From NCBI GenBank assembly GCA_018003315.1, contig JAGNEJ010000003.1, forward strand, positions 62,001 through 126,000: 64,000 nucleotides of DNA, in the 5' to 3' direction. Made by a program: the position numbers and the translations under genes. The first letter of the stretch is position 1; every line of letters begins with the position of its first letter. Source of the DNA: Verrucomicrobiales bacterium. Lineage in GTDB: Bacteria; Verrucomicrobiota; Verrucomicrobiia; Verrucomicrobiales; V1-33. This document shows, piece by piece, positions 1-8,969 of the stretch. The notes below the pieces were generated by a model, which made no database searches, was not told the DNA's origin, and was given only the letters and a program-made list of their open reading frames with translations.

Positions 1-498
1 CTCCAGTTCCGCCATGTTGCCGTTGGCGTAGCGAAAGCGCTTCGCCTTGCACAGTCGGATGCCGTCGATGATCGAAGCATGGTTCAGGGCATCGCTGATG
101 ACGGCATCCTGATCGGTTAGAAGCGTCTCAAAAAGCCCGCCGTTTGCATCGAAACAAGACGTGTAAAGAATGGTGTCCTCCGTCCCGAGGAAGTTGCTCA
201 GTGCCTTTTCCAATTCCTGATGCAGTGACTGCGTGCCGCAGATGAACCGGACCGAAGCCATGCCATACCCCCAGCGTTCCAAGGCTTCACGGGCGGCACA
301 TTCAATTTCCGGATGGTGGGCCAGCCCCAGGTAGTTGTTGGCGCACATGTTGATGACCTCCCGTCCATCCTCCAGGCGGATGACGGCGTCCTGGGTGCCG
401 GCGATGCGGCGCTCCTCCTTCCAGAGTCCGGCAGTGCGGATTCCCTCAAGCAGTGAATTCAAATGCAGCTGGAATGCGGCGTTCATGACGGCTTCCAT
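1..498 (-). CDS. kbl: 2-amino-3-ketobutyrate CoA ligase (glycine C-acetyltransferase), 5' part only
   Basis: PLP-dependent enzyme that splits 2-amino-3-ketobutyrate with CoA into glycine and acetyl-CoA in threonine catabolism. The 166 visible codons stay open to the window edge, so the C-terminal half, including the PLP lysine, is missing. Family signatures are very clear: [41 protein letters not shown] and [20 protein letters not shown]. These favour Kbl over the related 8-amino-7-oxononanoate synthase and ALA synthase. The start at 498 is chosen because AGGAAG lies a few bases upstream; an ATG at 486 is the alternative. The usual partner, threonine dehydrogenase, is not visible here. Confidence 0.95.
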   Translation of the reverse strand, partial: MEAVMNAAFQLHLNSLLEGIRTAGLWKEERRIAGTQDAVIRLEDGREVINMCANNYLGLAHHPEIECAAREALERWGYGMASVRFICGTQSLHQELEKALSNFLGTEDTILYTSCFDANGGLFETLLTDQDAVISDALNHASIIDGIRLCKAKRFRYANGNMAELE

Positions 499-643
499 TG
501 GCTGCTTCCTGCGCCCTTTGCACGCAAAAAATGAGTTTCATCCCGTCACGGATATTCAAGCGCCCGACACTCCGCCGCCTGTCCCGTTCCGCCCCTGGCC
601 GGTTTTTCCCAGACCGCCCAGGGGGATGCGTGCGATCCGACGC

Positions 644-1426
644 TCACTCGTCTTCAGACCCATCAAACGCGTAGGAAATCCAATCATAGGAATCAGTGTT
701 GTGATAGATCTCCTCTCGCAGGTCGCGGCACAGCCCATTGAGCCCCGGATTGATAAACTGGTGATCGATCCCCAGGAGGGCGAGATCGCGGCGCAGTCCG
801 TGCTTGCTGTCGGCCGGAATGATCATCTTGCTCAGGACGAGCCGGTCGGACCCGGATTTATAGATCTGCTCGAAGGTTTGCGGCGCGGCATCCCCGAGCG
901 GGAGCGGGTGGGAGAGAAAGCAGACCCGCTGGTTGCGCATCCCCGCATCCAACCGCCTGGGCAGGTAGAGTCGGGACTGGTCGGGAATTTGCTCGAAATC
1001 GTGGGCGATGGTGAAGTTGCTCTCGCCGGGCATGATGCGCCAGACCACGCCATCCTTGCACGGAAACGCAGGATCCGTCGCATAGAAAAGTGCAACCAAG
1101 GCGTTCTCCGACCAACTGGACAGCCGTGTCGGCAGCCCGTGCTGCGCCCCGAGGGCCATCCACTCGAGTTCGCTCGCTGGATCGTAGGGCAACTCTCCGC
1201 GGGCCTGCTGCTTCAGACTGATGAGAAAGGCCGCTTCCAGCTCCGTCCAGGTCTGGTGCCCGCTCTTTGCCATATCCTCGCGGTAGAGCGAAGGAATAAG
1301 ACTCCATTCGGCCGACGCCTGCCCCCGATAGACGGGTTTCCGCTGGAAGCCCAACCTCGGCACCATTTCCTCGCGGAAAGACTCGAGCGTTGACACCTCA
1401 AACGTTTCAATTTTCCTTGTCTTCAT
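644..1426 (-). CDS. FRG-domain protein
   Basis: 260-residue protein with a recognisable FRG domain (named for its Phe/Tyr-Arg-Gly motif): VYRGQASAEWSLIPSLYR at about residues 32-49 and GLPTRLSSWSENALVALFYA at about 95-114 are the two diagnostic blocks. The biochemical function of FRG domains is not established, and they often sit in accessory or mobile regions. There is no signal peptide or membrane segment, so it is probably cytoplasmic. It is divergently placed to a winged-helix-like gene across an AT-rich gap and lies next to an IS remnant, which suggests a horizontally acquired patch. Calling it a toxin or defence effector would be speculation. Confidence 0.8.
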   Translation of the reverse strand: MKTRKIETFEVSTLESFREEMVPRLGFQRKPVYRGQASAEWSLIPSLYREDMAKSGHQTWTELEAAFLISLKQQARGELPYDPASELEWMALGAQHGLPTRLSSWSENALVALFYATDPAFPCKDGVVWRIMPGESNFTIAHDFEQIPDQSRLYLPRRLDAGMRNQRVCFLSHPLPLGDAAPQTFEQIYKSGSDRLVLSKMIIPADSKHGLRRDLALLGIDHQFINPGLNGLCRDLREEIYHNTDSYDWISYAFDGSEDE

Positions 1427-1541
1427 TTGATCTCCTGTGGTTTAGTTTCGTGAAAAATTTGTGAAAACCTTGTTGACTGGGACGCAAAATCGGGAAATTT
1501 ACAAAAAATACTCGCGGATAGAGGAGTATTCTCATATTTGA
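1427..1541. promoter_or_regulatory. AT-rich divergent intergenic region between the FRG and winged-helix-like genes
   Basis: The 115-bp spacer is visibly richer in A and T than the flanking chromosome and must hold the promoters for both divergent genes. TTGACT at 1473-1478 could be a rightward -35 element, but no convincing -10 follows at normal spacing. GAGGAG at 1521-1526 is a possible but distant ribosome-binding site for the GTG start at 1542. The assignment rests on gene geometry only. Confidence 0.35.
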
Positions 1542-2063
1542 GTGAAAAGACAAGCAAAAAAACGAGGCAAATTTGATAAAAAAATGAGATTACAAGATCG
1601 GAATGACTTGCTTGCCTTGATTTCGAACATGGAATTGTCGGAACTTTACTCGCTTGAGATGGCGCTGCAGGTGGCGATCCGGCTCCGCAGACAGGCGACG
1701 CTCTCGACTGACCACTCCGAAGAGTCACCACACGAAGGAGAAGGTCCCGCCCTGCATGACGAAGCTCGGACCATCCTTGAAAACCACTCTGTTCACGATC
1801 TGACGCTGGCAGATCAAGCGCTCCTCGCCGCCCTGATCCTTCACGACGCCTATCAACAGGACACCTTCTCAAGTCGGGCCATCAATGATGTCATCGTGGA
1901 ATGCGGACGCCCCCGCGTCGCCCACATCACTTCGGCGATCGCCGGTCTGACAGGCCGCGCCTACATCAGGGCGGAGGAAAAATCCCTTTCCCTGACTAAC
2001 CAGGGCCGCACCAAGGCCCGAAGCCTCATAGGAATGTTGAAACGCCAGACATCTGCGGCTTGA
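1542..2063 (+). CDS. Hypothetical protein with a C-terminal winged-helix-like region
   Basis: 173 residues, with a Lys/Arg-rich N-terminus, a helical segment (about 18-50), an acidic linker (about 55-75) and a C-terminal region (about 88-165). The last shows the pattern of a small winged helix: helix ADQALLAALILHDAYQ, then RAINDVIVECGRPRVAHITSAI, then a basic LTNQGRTKARSLI end like the terminal helix of MarR-type domains. The DNA-binding role is inferred from this pattern only. The start is uncertain: GTG 1542 gives the full form and ATG 1584 is in frame. It diverges from the FRG-domain gene and may regulate it. Confidence 0.6.
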   Translation: MKRQAKKRGKFDKKMRLQDRNDLLALISNMELSELYSLEMALQVAIRLRRQATLSTDHSEESPHEGEGPALHDEARTILENHSVHDLTLADQALLAALILHDAYQQDTFSSRAINDVIVECGRPRVAHITSAIAGLTGRAYIRAEEKSLSLTNQGRTKARSLIGMLKRQTSAA

Positions 2064-2144
2064 TGCATCCCCGGACGGTGTTTGTGTCTGGTGGAAATTC
2101 AAGGGTTCCGCTCTTGTGCCGGCTGCGCCCGGGGGTCCAAAAAA

Positions 2145-2816
2145 GGCCCTTCCCGGACTCGTGTGGGAAAAAGTCTGCGATTCGGGCTTTTTTGAGGAGA
2201 TGGAAGGATGACTGCGAAAGACCTCGAACAGATGCTGAGCCTGTCGGAAGCTTGGCAAGTTACTCCGTTGGAGATGGACCATGCGGCCCGCAAGGCGCGG
2301 CTGCGGGGGGGGGGAGTGTGCGGCGGCGGGAACACGCAGTGTTGCCAGCGCAGGGCGATACCACCCTGACCAACACCAAATACCTGTGGCTGACCAACCC
2401 CCTGAATTTGAGTTCCGAGAAACTCATCCGCTTTGAAGCCATGGCGCGACTCACGCTGAAGACATCGCGGGCAAGGGAAATCCAGGAACTCTTCGGCGGA
2501 TTCTGGGAACAGACCGGCGCGCTGCAGGGCGCGGAGTATTTTGCGAAGTGGCACCGCCGCACCCAGCGCTGCCGACTGGAGCGGATGAAGAAGTCCGGGC
2601 GCCGCTTCAAAGCCAGCCTGCCGCGCTTGCTCAACCGGTTTGCCCACCCCATCAGCAACGCCCTGGCCGATGGCTTTAACAGCGTGATCCAAGCTAACAA
2701 ATCCGCCGCCAGAGGGTTCCGCAACTTTGCACACTACCGCGTCCGCATTCTCTTCCTCCTCGGAAAACTCGACCTCTCGCTGCCGTAAAAATTCCCACAC
2801 GAATCCGGGAAGAGCC
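2145..2816 (+). mobile_element. Internally deleted ISL3-family insertion sequence
   Basis: Left and right terminal inverted repeats are at 2145-2169 and 2792-2816. The 25-bp arms differ at only two positions and begin GGCCCTTCC / GGCTCTTCC, matching the GGCTCTT-type ends known for the ISL3 family. The 672-bp element carries the start and the last third of an ISL3 transposase but has lost the middle. The 8 bp outside each end do not match, so no target-site duplication survives. The ends look intact enough for mobilisation in trans by a related full-length element, if one exists in the genome. Confidence 0.85.
2208..2788 (+). pseudogene. ISL3-family transposase remnant, internally deleted and frameshifted
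   Basis: ATG at 2208 follows a good GGAG/GGAAGG ribosome-binding region and starts MTAKDLEQMLSLSEAWQV, the usual ISL3 transposase N-terminus. This frame is lost near a run of ten G at about 2305-2314. The C-terminal third resumes in another frame from about 2362: TLTNTKYLWLTNP, then NALADGFNSVIQANKSAARG and FRNFAHYRVRILFL up to the TAA at 2788. The central catalytic region is missing, so no active transposase can be made. Confidence 0.85.
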
Positions 2817-2961
2817 GGATTTTCTGACGGCGGGTTTTGCGGACGTGGAGTTTTTCGATGCCGGGTCGTGGCCGTATGACATGACGGATGAACTGTTTCC
2901 CGGCCACGCCGAAGCATTTCATGGCGTGGCGATTCCGAATCTGGGTGTCGCCGGGCGCAAA

Positions 2962-3020
2962 GCACCCGGTACAATGTCGCAGGCCGCGGCCATCACGAAC
3001 GGCCCGGAAGCACCGGGTGC
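2962..3020. repeat. Inverted repeat with 9-bp perfect arms
   Basis: GCACCCGGT (2962-2970) is the exact reverse complement of ACCGGGTGC (3012-3020). A 10-bp palindrome, GGCCGCGGCC, lies between the arms. The repeat sits in a gene-poor stretch with decayed coding sequence, so it could be the stem of a structured RNA, a terminator relic or the edge of a small element. It has no T-run. Confidence 0.45.
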
Positions 3021-3045
3021 GGTTTATTCACCCAGTGTGCTGCGG

Positions 3046-3126
3046 GGGGGAATTCCTAAGATCATTCACCAGACGTGGAAAATCCGAGAAATCCCGCAGC
3101 CTGGTTTTTGGCAGCCTTTTCCGCCT
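3046..3126 (+). pseudogene. Fragment of a GT32-type glycosyltransferase
   Basis: The frame reads GGIPKIIHQTWKIREIP and then WQPF. IPKIIHQTWK plus a following W-x-P/x-F is the conserved N-terminal signature of GT32 (OCH1/DXD-type) glycosyltransferases. The similarity stops after about 25 residues, with no DXD motif or remaining fold, so this is a truncated relic. It supports the idea that the 640-3270 patch has undergone insertion and deletion. Confidence 0.4.
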
Positions 3127-3274
3127 TTGCCAGTTTCCATCCCAAAAATCGTCCGGCAACTCGGAAATCGGATGCTGACTGGCAAATGTCTTGACGTTTC
3201 GTCCCGCGGGCTGGCAGACTGCGGCTGTTCTTGGATGATCAATGTTTTGAATCAACCCTCCGCCCGCCACTGCA

Positions 3275-6200
3275 ATGAATCCGCTCTCACTTATCCATTC
3301 TGTTTTCGCCCGCTCTGCCCTGCTCACCGTTCCTCTGCTGGCCGCATGGCCGCAGCAGGCCCGGGCGGGTTCTGCCTCTTGGAATGTCAATGCCGCAGGC
3401 AACTGGAATGCTCCAGCGAACTGGACTCCGAACAACACGTTTCCGAATGGCCCCGCGGACGTGGCCACCATCACCAACGACATTAGCGCGGCCCGCATCA
3501 TCAGCCTCGGTGCGGTGGCACAGAACATCACGGTCAACGACCTGAATTTGGGGGATTCCAACGCCAGTCACAGCTTCACCATCGCACCGGGCTTGGCGGG
3601 AAACACGCTGATTTTCGGGGGAGCCAGTCCTTCCCTGGACATTCTCACTGGACCGGTGCACACCATTTCCGCACCGGTGCAGTTCGATGCGGATACGGTG
3701 CTGCGCAGTCAAACCACCAACCAACATGTGCTCTCCGGCGGCCTGCGGGACGGCGGTGCGGCCCGGGTCATCACGTTCAACAACGACACCAACGGCATCG
3801 CACGTCCGGCGGCAAGTGTGGAGGGTCAATTCATCGTGAACACCGTGGCGGCTGCCTTTGACCCGGGCACTACGATCCACGTTGATGACGTGCGGTTGAA
3901 TACCAATTTCGCCGGGGCGCTGGGTGCCGCCGCATCGAACAGCATTACTGTCACCGGAGCTGGCCAGCTTTATGTTTCCGGCGCTACGCATGTGAACGAT
4001 CTGGTGCTCGACAGCACCGGCTGGGTCGAAGGCGTGGGCAACCTCGGTGCGCTGCGCCTCGAAAACGGGACTGTCTCTGGCAGCGTGAAGCTGCTGCAGG
4101 ACACCATCGTTGGAAACAACGCGAACAACACCGGCACTCTGAGCGGTCCGATCAACGGTGCGTTCAATATCACCAAAGTCGGCGGAACCACGACCGCCGG
4201 CCAGGGCGTGATCCAGCTTTCCGGCGACAATTCCGGCTGGTCCGGCAACCTGGTGGTGAATCGCGGGGCGGTCCGCTTCGGCAATGCCCTCGCCCAGGGT
4301 TCCGGCACTGACATTTTGGTGGATGGCAGCAACATTCCGGTGGGTGTTTTCGCCGCGGGTCAACTCGGGGCGAATCTGGAACTGGCAGGCTCCGCAGCCT
4401 ATGGCGCAGGAAAAACGCTCACCCTGCGGACCGGCACGCTGGCGCAGAACTACCGCGCCTCGGTCGTGAACCAGGCCGGGAGTAATTCCTGGGACGGCCC
4501 GGTGGTGCTCAGCAGCATGGAGCCAGGCGGCGCCCTGGCGCAGTTCATCAACAATGTGGCCGGCAACACCCTGACACTGAACGGCACCGTGACCACCACC
4601 GGTCCCAACTATCCCGGCACGCTCTTTTTCCGCGGCTCCTCCAGCGGCGTGATTGCTCCCGCCGCCAAGTTTGACATGCCCAACACGGACTTTGCCAAAA
4701 CGGATTCCGGCACATGGACCATCAGCAGCACGGGAAATAACTGGCGCAACAGCATCGCGGCGGATGGCACGATCCAACTGGGCGCGACCGATGCGTTGGA
4801 TCCCACCGGCGATCTCGTGATCGGCCAGGGCTCTGCGACCACTGGCCAGGTGGACTTGAATGGTTTTGATCAGACCGTCGCCGCATTCACCTCCAACCCG
4901 CTTTCCAGCAGTGCGGGTCTGATTCTCAAAAACACCGCGGCTGGTCCCTCTGCTCTCCGGTTTTTCACCACCTCCCTGACCGACACGTTCAAAGGCACGC
5001 TTTCCGGCAGCGTTATCCTTCAGAAGAACGGTCCCGGTAATTTCACCTTCAACAGTACCCTCCCGTCGGTTGTGGTTCCGGCATGGACCGGTGCCATCTC
5101 CGTCAACGCTGGTGGCTTGACCCTCACCGGCCCGGCCACGCTGGGCGACCCCACTGCGCTGGTCCGGCTGGCGGATGGCACGATGATGAGCGGTGAAGGT
5201 TCGCTGGGCGGTAGTCTGGTGCTGGGAACCGCCCTGGGAATGGCCCGTTTTGAGGTGGATGGAGCCTCCGCCAGCGCACTCTCGCTGGGCGGTACGCTCA
5301 CCACCAACGGAACCATCCCGGTGGCCACCAGCAGCGGTTTTCCTGCTGCCGGCATCGCCCGTCTCATCAATGTTGCCGCTCCCCCGCTGGGTGGGGGCCT
5401 TCCGGCCTTTGACGTTTCCGGCCTGAATCTGCGCGGGCCCGCCGTGGTTTTCAACGCCCTTCCGGTTCCTGGCGTGGACCTCACCTACACCAGCTTGCCG
5501 CTGCGCTGGAACAACGCCAATGGCCCCATCTGGGATGTCGGGGTCACGGCGAGCTGGCAGGGGCCGCTCATTCCGCCGATGACTGCGATGAATGGCGACG
5601 CCCTGACGCTCGACGATCTGCCGGGAGTGGACCAAAAGATTGCCGTTACCGGCGTGGTCATGCCGGGCAGCGTCACGTTTGACAATGCGGCGATCAGCTA
5701 CCTGATCGTCGGTGGTCCGGGGGCGAGCATTGCCACGCCCATCACCAAACAGAACACTGGCACCGCCATCATTGGCTTTGACAATCCCTCCCCCCAACCG
5801 GCCGTGATCAACGGAGGCACCCTGCAGTTGGGCGACGGCGGCACCGTTGGATCCCTAACCGGCCCCATCGACAATAACCGCTCCTTGGTCTTCAACCACG
5901 GAGCCGGAGCCATCATTCCCATTCCGGGAGTCATTTCCGGCGGCGGAGACATCACCAAAAATGGCGCAGGCACCGTTGTCCTCACAGGAGCCAGCACTGC
6001 CATCGGCGCTTGCTTTGTGAATGACGGCATCCTCGAAGTGGATCGCGACACCGGCAATATCGCCAACCCGACGGTGAATGTGAATGGTTCCGGAATCCTC
6101 AGTTATACGCGCAATGACGGCGGTTTCGCTTTCGATCGGGAGGTGGCTGGCGGGGGCACCGTTTCGCTGAATCCCCACGCCGCCATCGGCGGCAGCGCGT

Positions 6201-8869
6201 CGCACAGCATCACCATCACCAGCGTGAGCCCGGGCTTTGCCGGAAAGTGGATTCTTCCTTCGCCCACCACCGGCACCTACCGGGTCAACGGTGCCGTGGC
6301 CGCGGCTTATGGGAATGGCTCCATCGAAGTGCAGAACCGCGCGCAGGTGCTGGCCGCAGCCAGCCAGGTTTATACGAATCCCATCACCATCACCGGCACG
6401 GGATACGCCGATACGAACGGCAACATTGGCGCCCTGCGGATCGACAATACCAACTGGAACGGTCCGGTCATCATCGCCGGCGCGGCCCGCATCGGGGCCC
6501 ACAACACTGCGCTGACCACCGCGGGCATTGTCAGCGGCGACATTTCCGGGGGGGACCTGGAAGTGAATGTCACCAACTACAACAACAACTACACGGTTGT
6601 CTTCACCGGCACGAACAGCTACGGAACCACCACCATTGGCGGTGGAAACACCCAGACAGCAGGCACTCCATCCATGCGGCTGAATATTGGGAACGGAGGC
6701 ACCACCGGCACCCTGGGCAACGGGGCGGTCACCATCAACGGTGACAGCGCCAACGGGATCCTCGGGTTCGACCGTTCCGACGGCTTCACCTTAAAATCCG
6801 GCAATACCATCACCGGCGCCGGCTCCCGACCCGACCGCACCTATGTGGATTTCGACACCCAGGGCACCGGCTTCGACAACAACGGTCAGACCATTGATCT
6901 CGGCACTGCGGGCGGCATTGGCGGTCAGTTGCGCGCCGGAGTCACCCGGACGGATACGGTCACCACGTTCTCCGGACTCGTGGAGGCCGGGGTGCTGCTG
7001 GTGGGCACCTTTAACGCAACCGTCCCGACGACGAATGCCGCCGTCACCATTTCCAGCGGCGGAACCGTTTCAGTCACCAACGTTTCCGTCCCCGCCGGGG
7101 GCGGCAGCACGCCGTTCGGAAATTCCAGCGGCGCATCCCTCACCATTGCCGCGGGCGGCACCCTCAACGCGGCCACCCAGTTCTTCCTTGGCGATGCCAA
7201 CACCGGAGCCGGCACGGTCAATCACAACGGTGATGCGGTGGTTGGCCAGCAGGTGCGCGTCGGCCACTGGCCCAATGGTCTGAGCACCTACAACATGAAC
7301 TCGGGTGCGCTCACGCTCACGGGGGACTCTCCGCTGTTCACTCCGTCCACCTCCGGGGGCGGCGCAGCCAATGCCACGGGGGATAACAACCTCAATGCGC
7401 TTCCGGTCGTCGCCACCGTCGGCGGCGGCATCTACATCGGCATCGACGGCACTGGTGTTTTCAACCACAATGGCGGCACCGTCACCACCAACTGGATCGT
7501 GCTCGACAACCGCGGCAATTCCACCGTCGGCGGCGACGGCATTGACCGCTACAACCTCAGCGGCAGCGGCCTGCTCCTGCTTCGCAGTGAATGGGGCATC
7601 ATCGCCCGGAACACTTCCACGGAGGTCAATCTTGGCGGCGGCACCATCCGGCTCGACAACACTGGCACCGGCGGTCCCGTCGGCAACACCGGGCCCGACC
7701 TCGACGTGCCCCTCAGCGCCATTCTGAACACCGTCGCCGCGACCACGACAACGCTCGACACCAACGGGGTGGATAATGCGTTTCTCCTCCTGCGCGACGT
7801 GACCGGCAGTGGGCTGCTGGACCTCCAGGGCGGCGGCACCGTGCAGATCGGCAACGCGGGGACCCAGATCATCAGCGCCGGATTCACCGGCAGCACCGGC
7901 ATCACGAAAGCCAATCCTGGCACCACCATCCTCAGCGGCAACAGCAGCGGTTATACCGGCGTCACCACGGTCTCCACCGGCGTTCTGCAGGTGGACGGGA
8001 CCCTCGGCGGCAGCGTGGTGGTGCAAAGCGGAGGCACTCTGGCCGGCAATGGCGCCACGGGCACCGTCACCGTCCAGAGCGGCGGCATCGTCTCCCCGGG
8101 AGCCAGCGTTGGCACCCTCGGTGCCGCTTCCGCCAACCTCCAGACCGGCTCCCGCTACGATGTGGAAATCACCGCCGCTGCAACCGCGGACAAGCTCAAT
8201 GTCACCGGGGCACTGACCACCGATGGAATGATCAAAGTCATGCTCATCGGTTATGTGCCCGTTGCCGGTGACAGCTTCGACATTGCCGATGCCGCGTCCT
8301 TCGCGGGTTCGCCGACCTTCGACTTCACCTCCGCCGTGCTTTCCGCCGGGCTCCTCTGGGATGCATCGCAGTTTCCGACGGATGGCACCATCCGCGTGGT
8401 TAGTGGCGATCCCTACGACGCCTGGGCCGCCCTTTACGGCGTCACTGGCGGCAAGACCGGCGACGACGACAAGGACGGCGCCAGCAACCTGCTGGAGTTT
8501 GCCACCAATTCCCATCCTCTGACCAATGGTTCCGGCCCGCGCACCTACGACCGGCTCCACCCGCTTGGCGGCGATCAGGTGCTGACCCTGACCATTGCCA
8601 CCCGCAGCGGCGCGGCCTTCAGCGGTGCCGTTCAGCAGACCGCCACCAAGGACAAAATCATCTACACCGTTGCAGGCAGCGATGATCTCGCCATCTGGAA
8701 CACCGTCGTCATTTCCGAACTCAACGCCGTGGATTCCGCCGCGGTGCAGGCCGCCCTCGGACTTCCGACCCTCGACACCGGGTGGGAATGGCACAGTTTC
8801 CGTACGGATGGAGGCACCTCCAGCGATCCCCGCGATTTCATCCGCCTCTCCGTTGCGCCGCAGCCCTGA
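3275..8869 (+). CDS. Large secreted protein with autotransporter-associated beta-strand repeats
   Basis: 1864 residues. An N-terminal signal peptide (about 1-31, cleavage after AWPQQARA) is followed by a Gly/Thr/Asn-rich repetitive body typical of right-handed beta-helix proteins. Recurrent units such as DITKNGAGTVVLTG, ITKANPGTTILSGNSSGYTG and GVLQVDGTLGG are PATR-type repeats. Near the C-terminus, GDDDKDGASNLLEFATNSHP is a thrombospondin-3/EF-hand-like loop, followed by a ~110-residue beta-rich tail ending FIRLSVAPQP. There is no classical 12-strand autotransporter barrel. It is likely surface-exposed or extracellular with an adhesive or matrix role. The ATG at 3275 is chosen because it yields the signal peptide; its ribosome-binding site is weak. 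Confidence 0.85.
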   Translation: MNPLSLIHSVFARSALLTVPLLAAWPQQARAGSASWNVNAAGNWNAPANWTPNNTFPNGPADVATITNDISAARIISLGAVAQNITVNDLNLGDSNASHSFTIAPGLAGNTLIFGGASPSLDILTGPVHTISAPVQFDADTVLRSQTTNQHVLSGGLRDGGAARVITFNNDTNGIARPAASVEGQFIVNTVAAAFDPGTTIHVDDVRLNTNFAGALGAAASNSITVTGAGQLYVSGATHVNDLVLDSTGWVEGVGNLGALRLENGTVSGSVKLLQDTIVGNNANNTGTLSGPINGAFNITKVGGTTTAGQGVIQLSGDNSGWSGNLVVNRGAVRFGNALAQGSGTDILVDGSNIPVGVFAAGQLGANLELAGSAAYGAGKTLTLRTGTLAQNYRASVVNQAGSNSWDGPVVLSSMEPGGALAQFINNVAGNTLTLNGTVTTTGPNYPGTLFFRGSSSGVIAPAAKFDMPNTDFAKTDSGTWTISSTGNNWRNSIAADGTIQLGATDALDPTGDLVIGQGSATTGQVDLNGFDQTVAAFTSNPLSSSAGLILKNTAAGPSALRFFTTSLTDTFKGTLSGSVILQKNGPGNFTFNSTLPSVVVPAWTGAISVNAGGLTLTGPATLGDPTALVRLADGTMMSGEGSLGGSLVLGTALGMARFEVDGASASALSLGGTLTTNGTIPVATSSGFPAAGIARLINVAAPPLGGGLPAFDVSGLNLRGPAVVFNALPVPGVDLTYTSLPLRWNNANGPIWDVGVTASWQGPLIPPMTAMNGDALTLDDLPGVDQKIAVTGVVMPGSVTFDNAAISYLIVGGPGASIATPITKQNTGTAIIGFDNPSPQPAVINGGTLQLGDGGTVGSLTGPIDNNRSLVFNHGAGAIIPIPGVISGGGDITKNGAGTVVLTGASTAIGACFVNDGILEVDRDTGNIANPTVNVNGSGILSYTRNDGGFAFDREVAGGGTVSLNPHAAIGGSASHSITITSVSPGFAGKWILPSPTTGTYRVNGAVAAAYGNGSIEVQNRAQVLAAASQVYTNPITITGTGYADTNGNIGALRIDNTNWNGPVIIAGAARIGAHNTALTTAGIVSGDISGGDLEVNVTNYNNNYTVVFTGTNSYGTTTIGGGNTQTAGTPSMRLNIGNGGTTGTLGNGAVTINGDSANGILGFDRSDGFTLKSGNTITGAGSRPDRTYVDFDTQGTGFDNNGQTIDLGTAGGIGGQLRAGVTRTDTVTTFSGLVEAGVLLVGTFNATVPTTNAAVTISSGGTVSVTNVSVPAGGGSTPFGNSSGASLTIAAGGTLNAATQFFLGDANTGAGTVNHNGDAVVGQQVRVGHWPNGLSTYNMNSGALTLTGDSPLFTPSTSGGGAANATGDNNLNALPVVATVGGGIYIGIDGTGVFNHNGGTVTTNWIVLDNRGNSTVGGDGIDRYNLSGSGLLLLRSEWGIIARNTSTEVNLGGGTIRLDNTGTGGPVGNTGPDLDVPLSAILNTVAATTTTLDTNGVDNAFLLLRDVTGSGLLDLQGGGTVQIGNAGTQIISAGFTGSTGITKANPGTTILSGNSSGYTGVTTVSTGVLQVDGTLGGSVVVQSGGTLAGNGATGTVTVQSGGIVSPGASVGTLGAASANLQTGSRYDVEITAAATADKLNVTGALTTDGMIKVMLIGYVPVAGDSFDIADAASFAGSPTFDFTSAVLSAGLLWDASQFPTDGTIRVVSGDPYDAWAALYGVTGGKTGDDDKDGASNLLEFATNSHPLTNGSGPRTYDRLHPLGGDQVLTLTIATRSGAAFSGAVQQTATKDKIIYTVAGSDDLAIWNTVVISELNAVDSAAVQAALGLPTLDTGWEWHSFRTDGGTSSDPRDFIRLSVAPQP

Positions 8870-8894
8870 TCACTTCTGCGGCAGCGCCCGCCGC

Positions 8895-8929
8895 CGCCCG
8901 GTGCAGGCCCATGCGATTGGCACCGGGCG
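8895..8929 (+). terminator. GC-rich hairpin between the two surface-protein genes
   Basis: CGCCCGGTGC (8895-8904) pairs perfectly with GCACCGGGCG (8920-8929) around a 15-nt loop, 26 nt after the stop of the first gene and 40 nt before the second start. There is no T-run, so it could be a Rho-associated or partial terminator, or an mRNA-stabilising stem that sets relative expression of the tandem genes. Confidence 0.45.
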
Positions 8930-8969
8930 CTGAACCACGCCGTCATCCACCGCTCTCAAATACACCGTT

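Larger units (their letters stand above)
2817..3274. other. Gene-poor stretch with decayed coding sequence
   Basis: 458 bp between the IS remnant and the first surface-protein gene. One rightward frame is open from 2845 into the next gene, but it looks like stitched debris rather than one protein. It holds a segment of unknown origin (EFFDAGSWPYDMTDELFPG and on), an inverted repeat, and then a short glycosyltransferase scrap. The last ~100 bp must carry the promoter and leader of the gene at 3275; no clear -10/-35 pair or strong ribosome-binding site was seen. Confidence 0.5.

Noticed and set aside
3287-5797. 836-codon open frame on the minus strand inside the first surface-protein gene
   Set aside because: Antisense shadow of a GC-rich repetitive gene; no domain, signal or family resemblance, and the plus-strand protein has a signal peptide and recognised repeats.
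7070-8794. 574-codon minus-strand open frame over the same gene
   Set aside because: Same reason: low-complexity Gly/Ala/Arg/Glu composition produced by codon bias of the sense strand.
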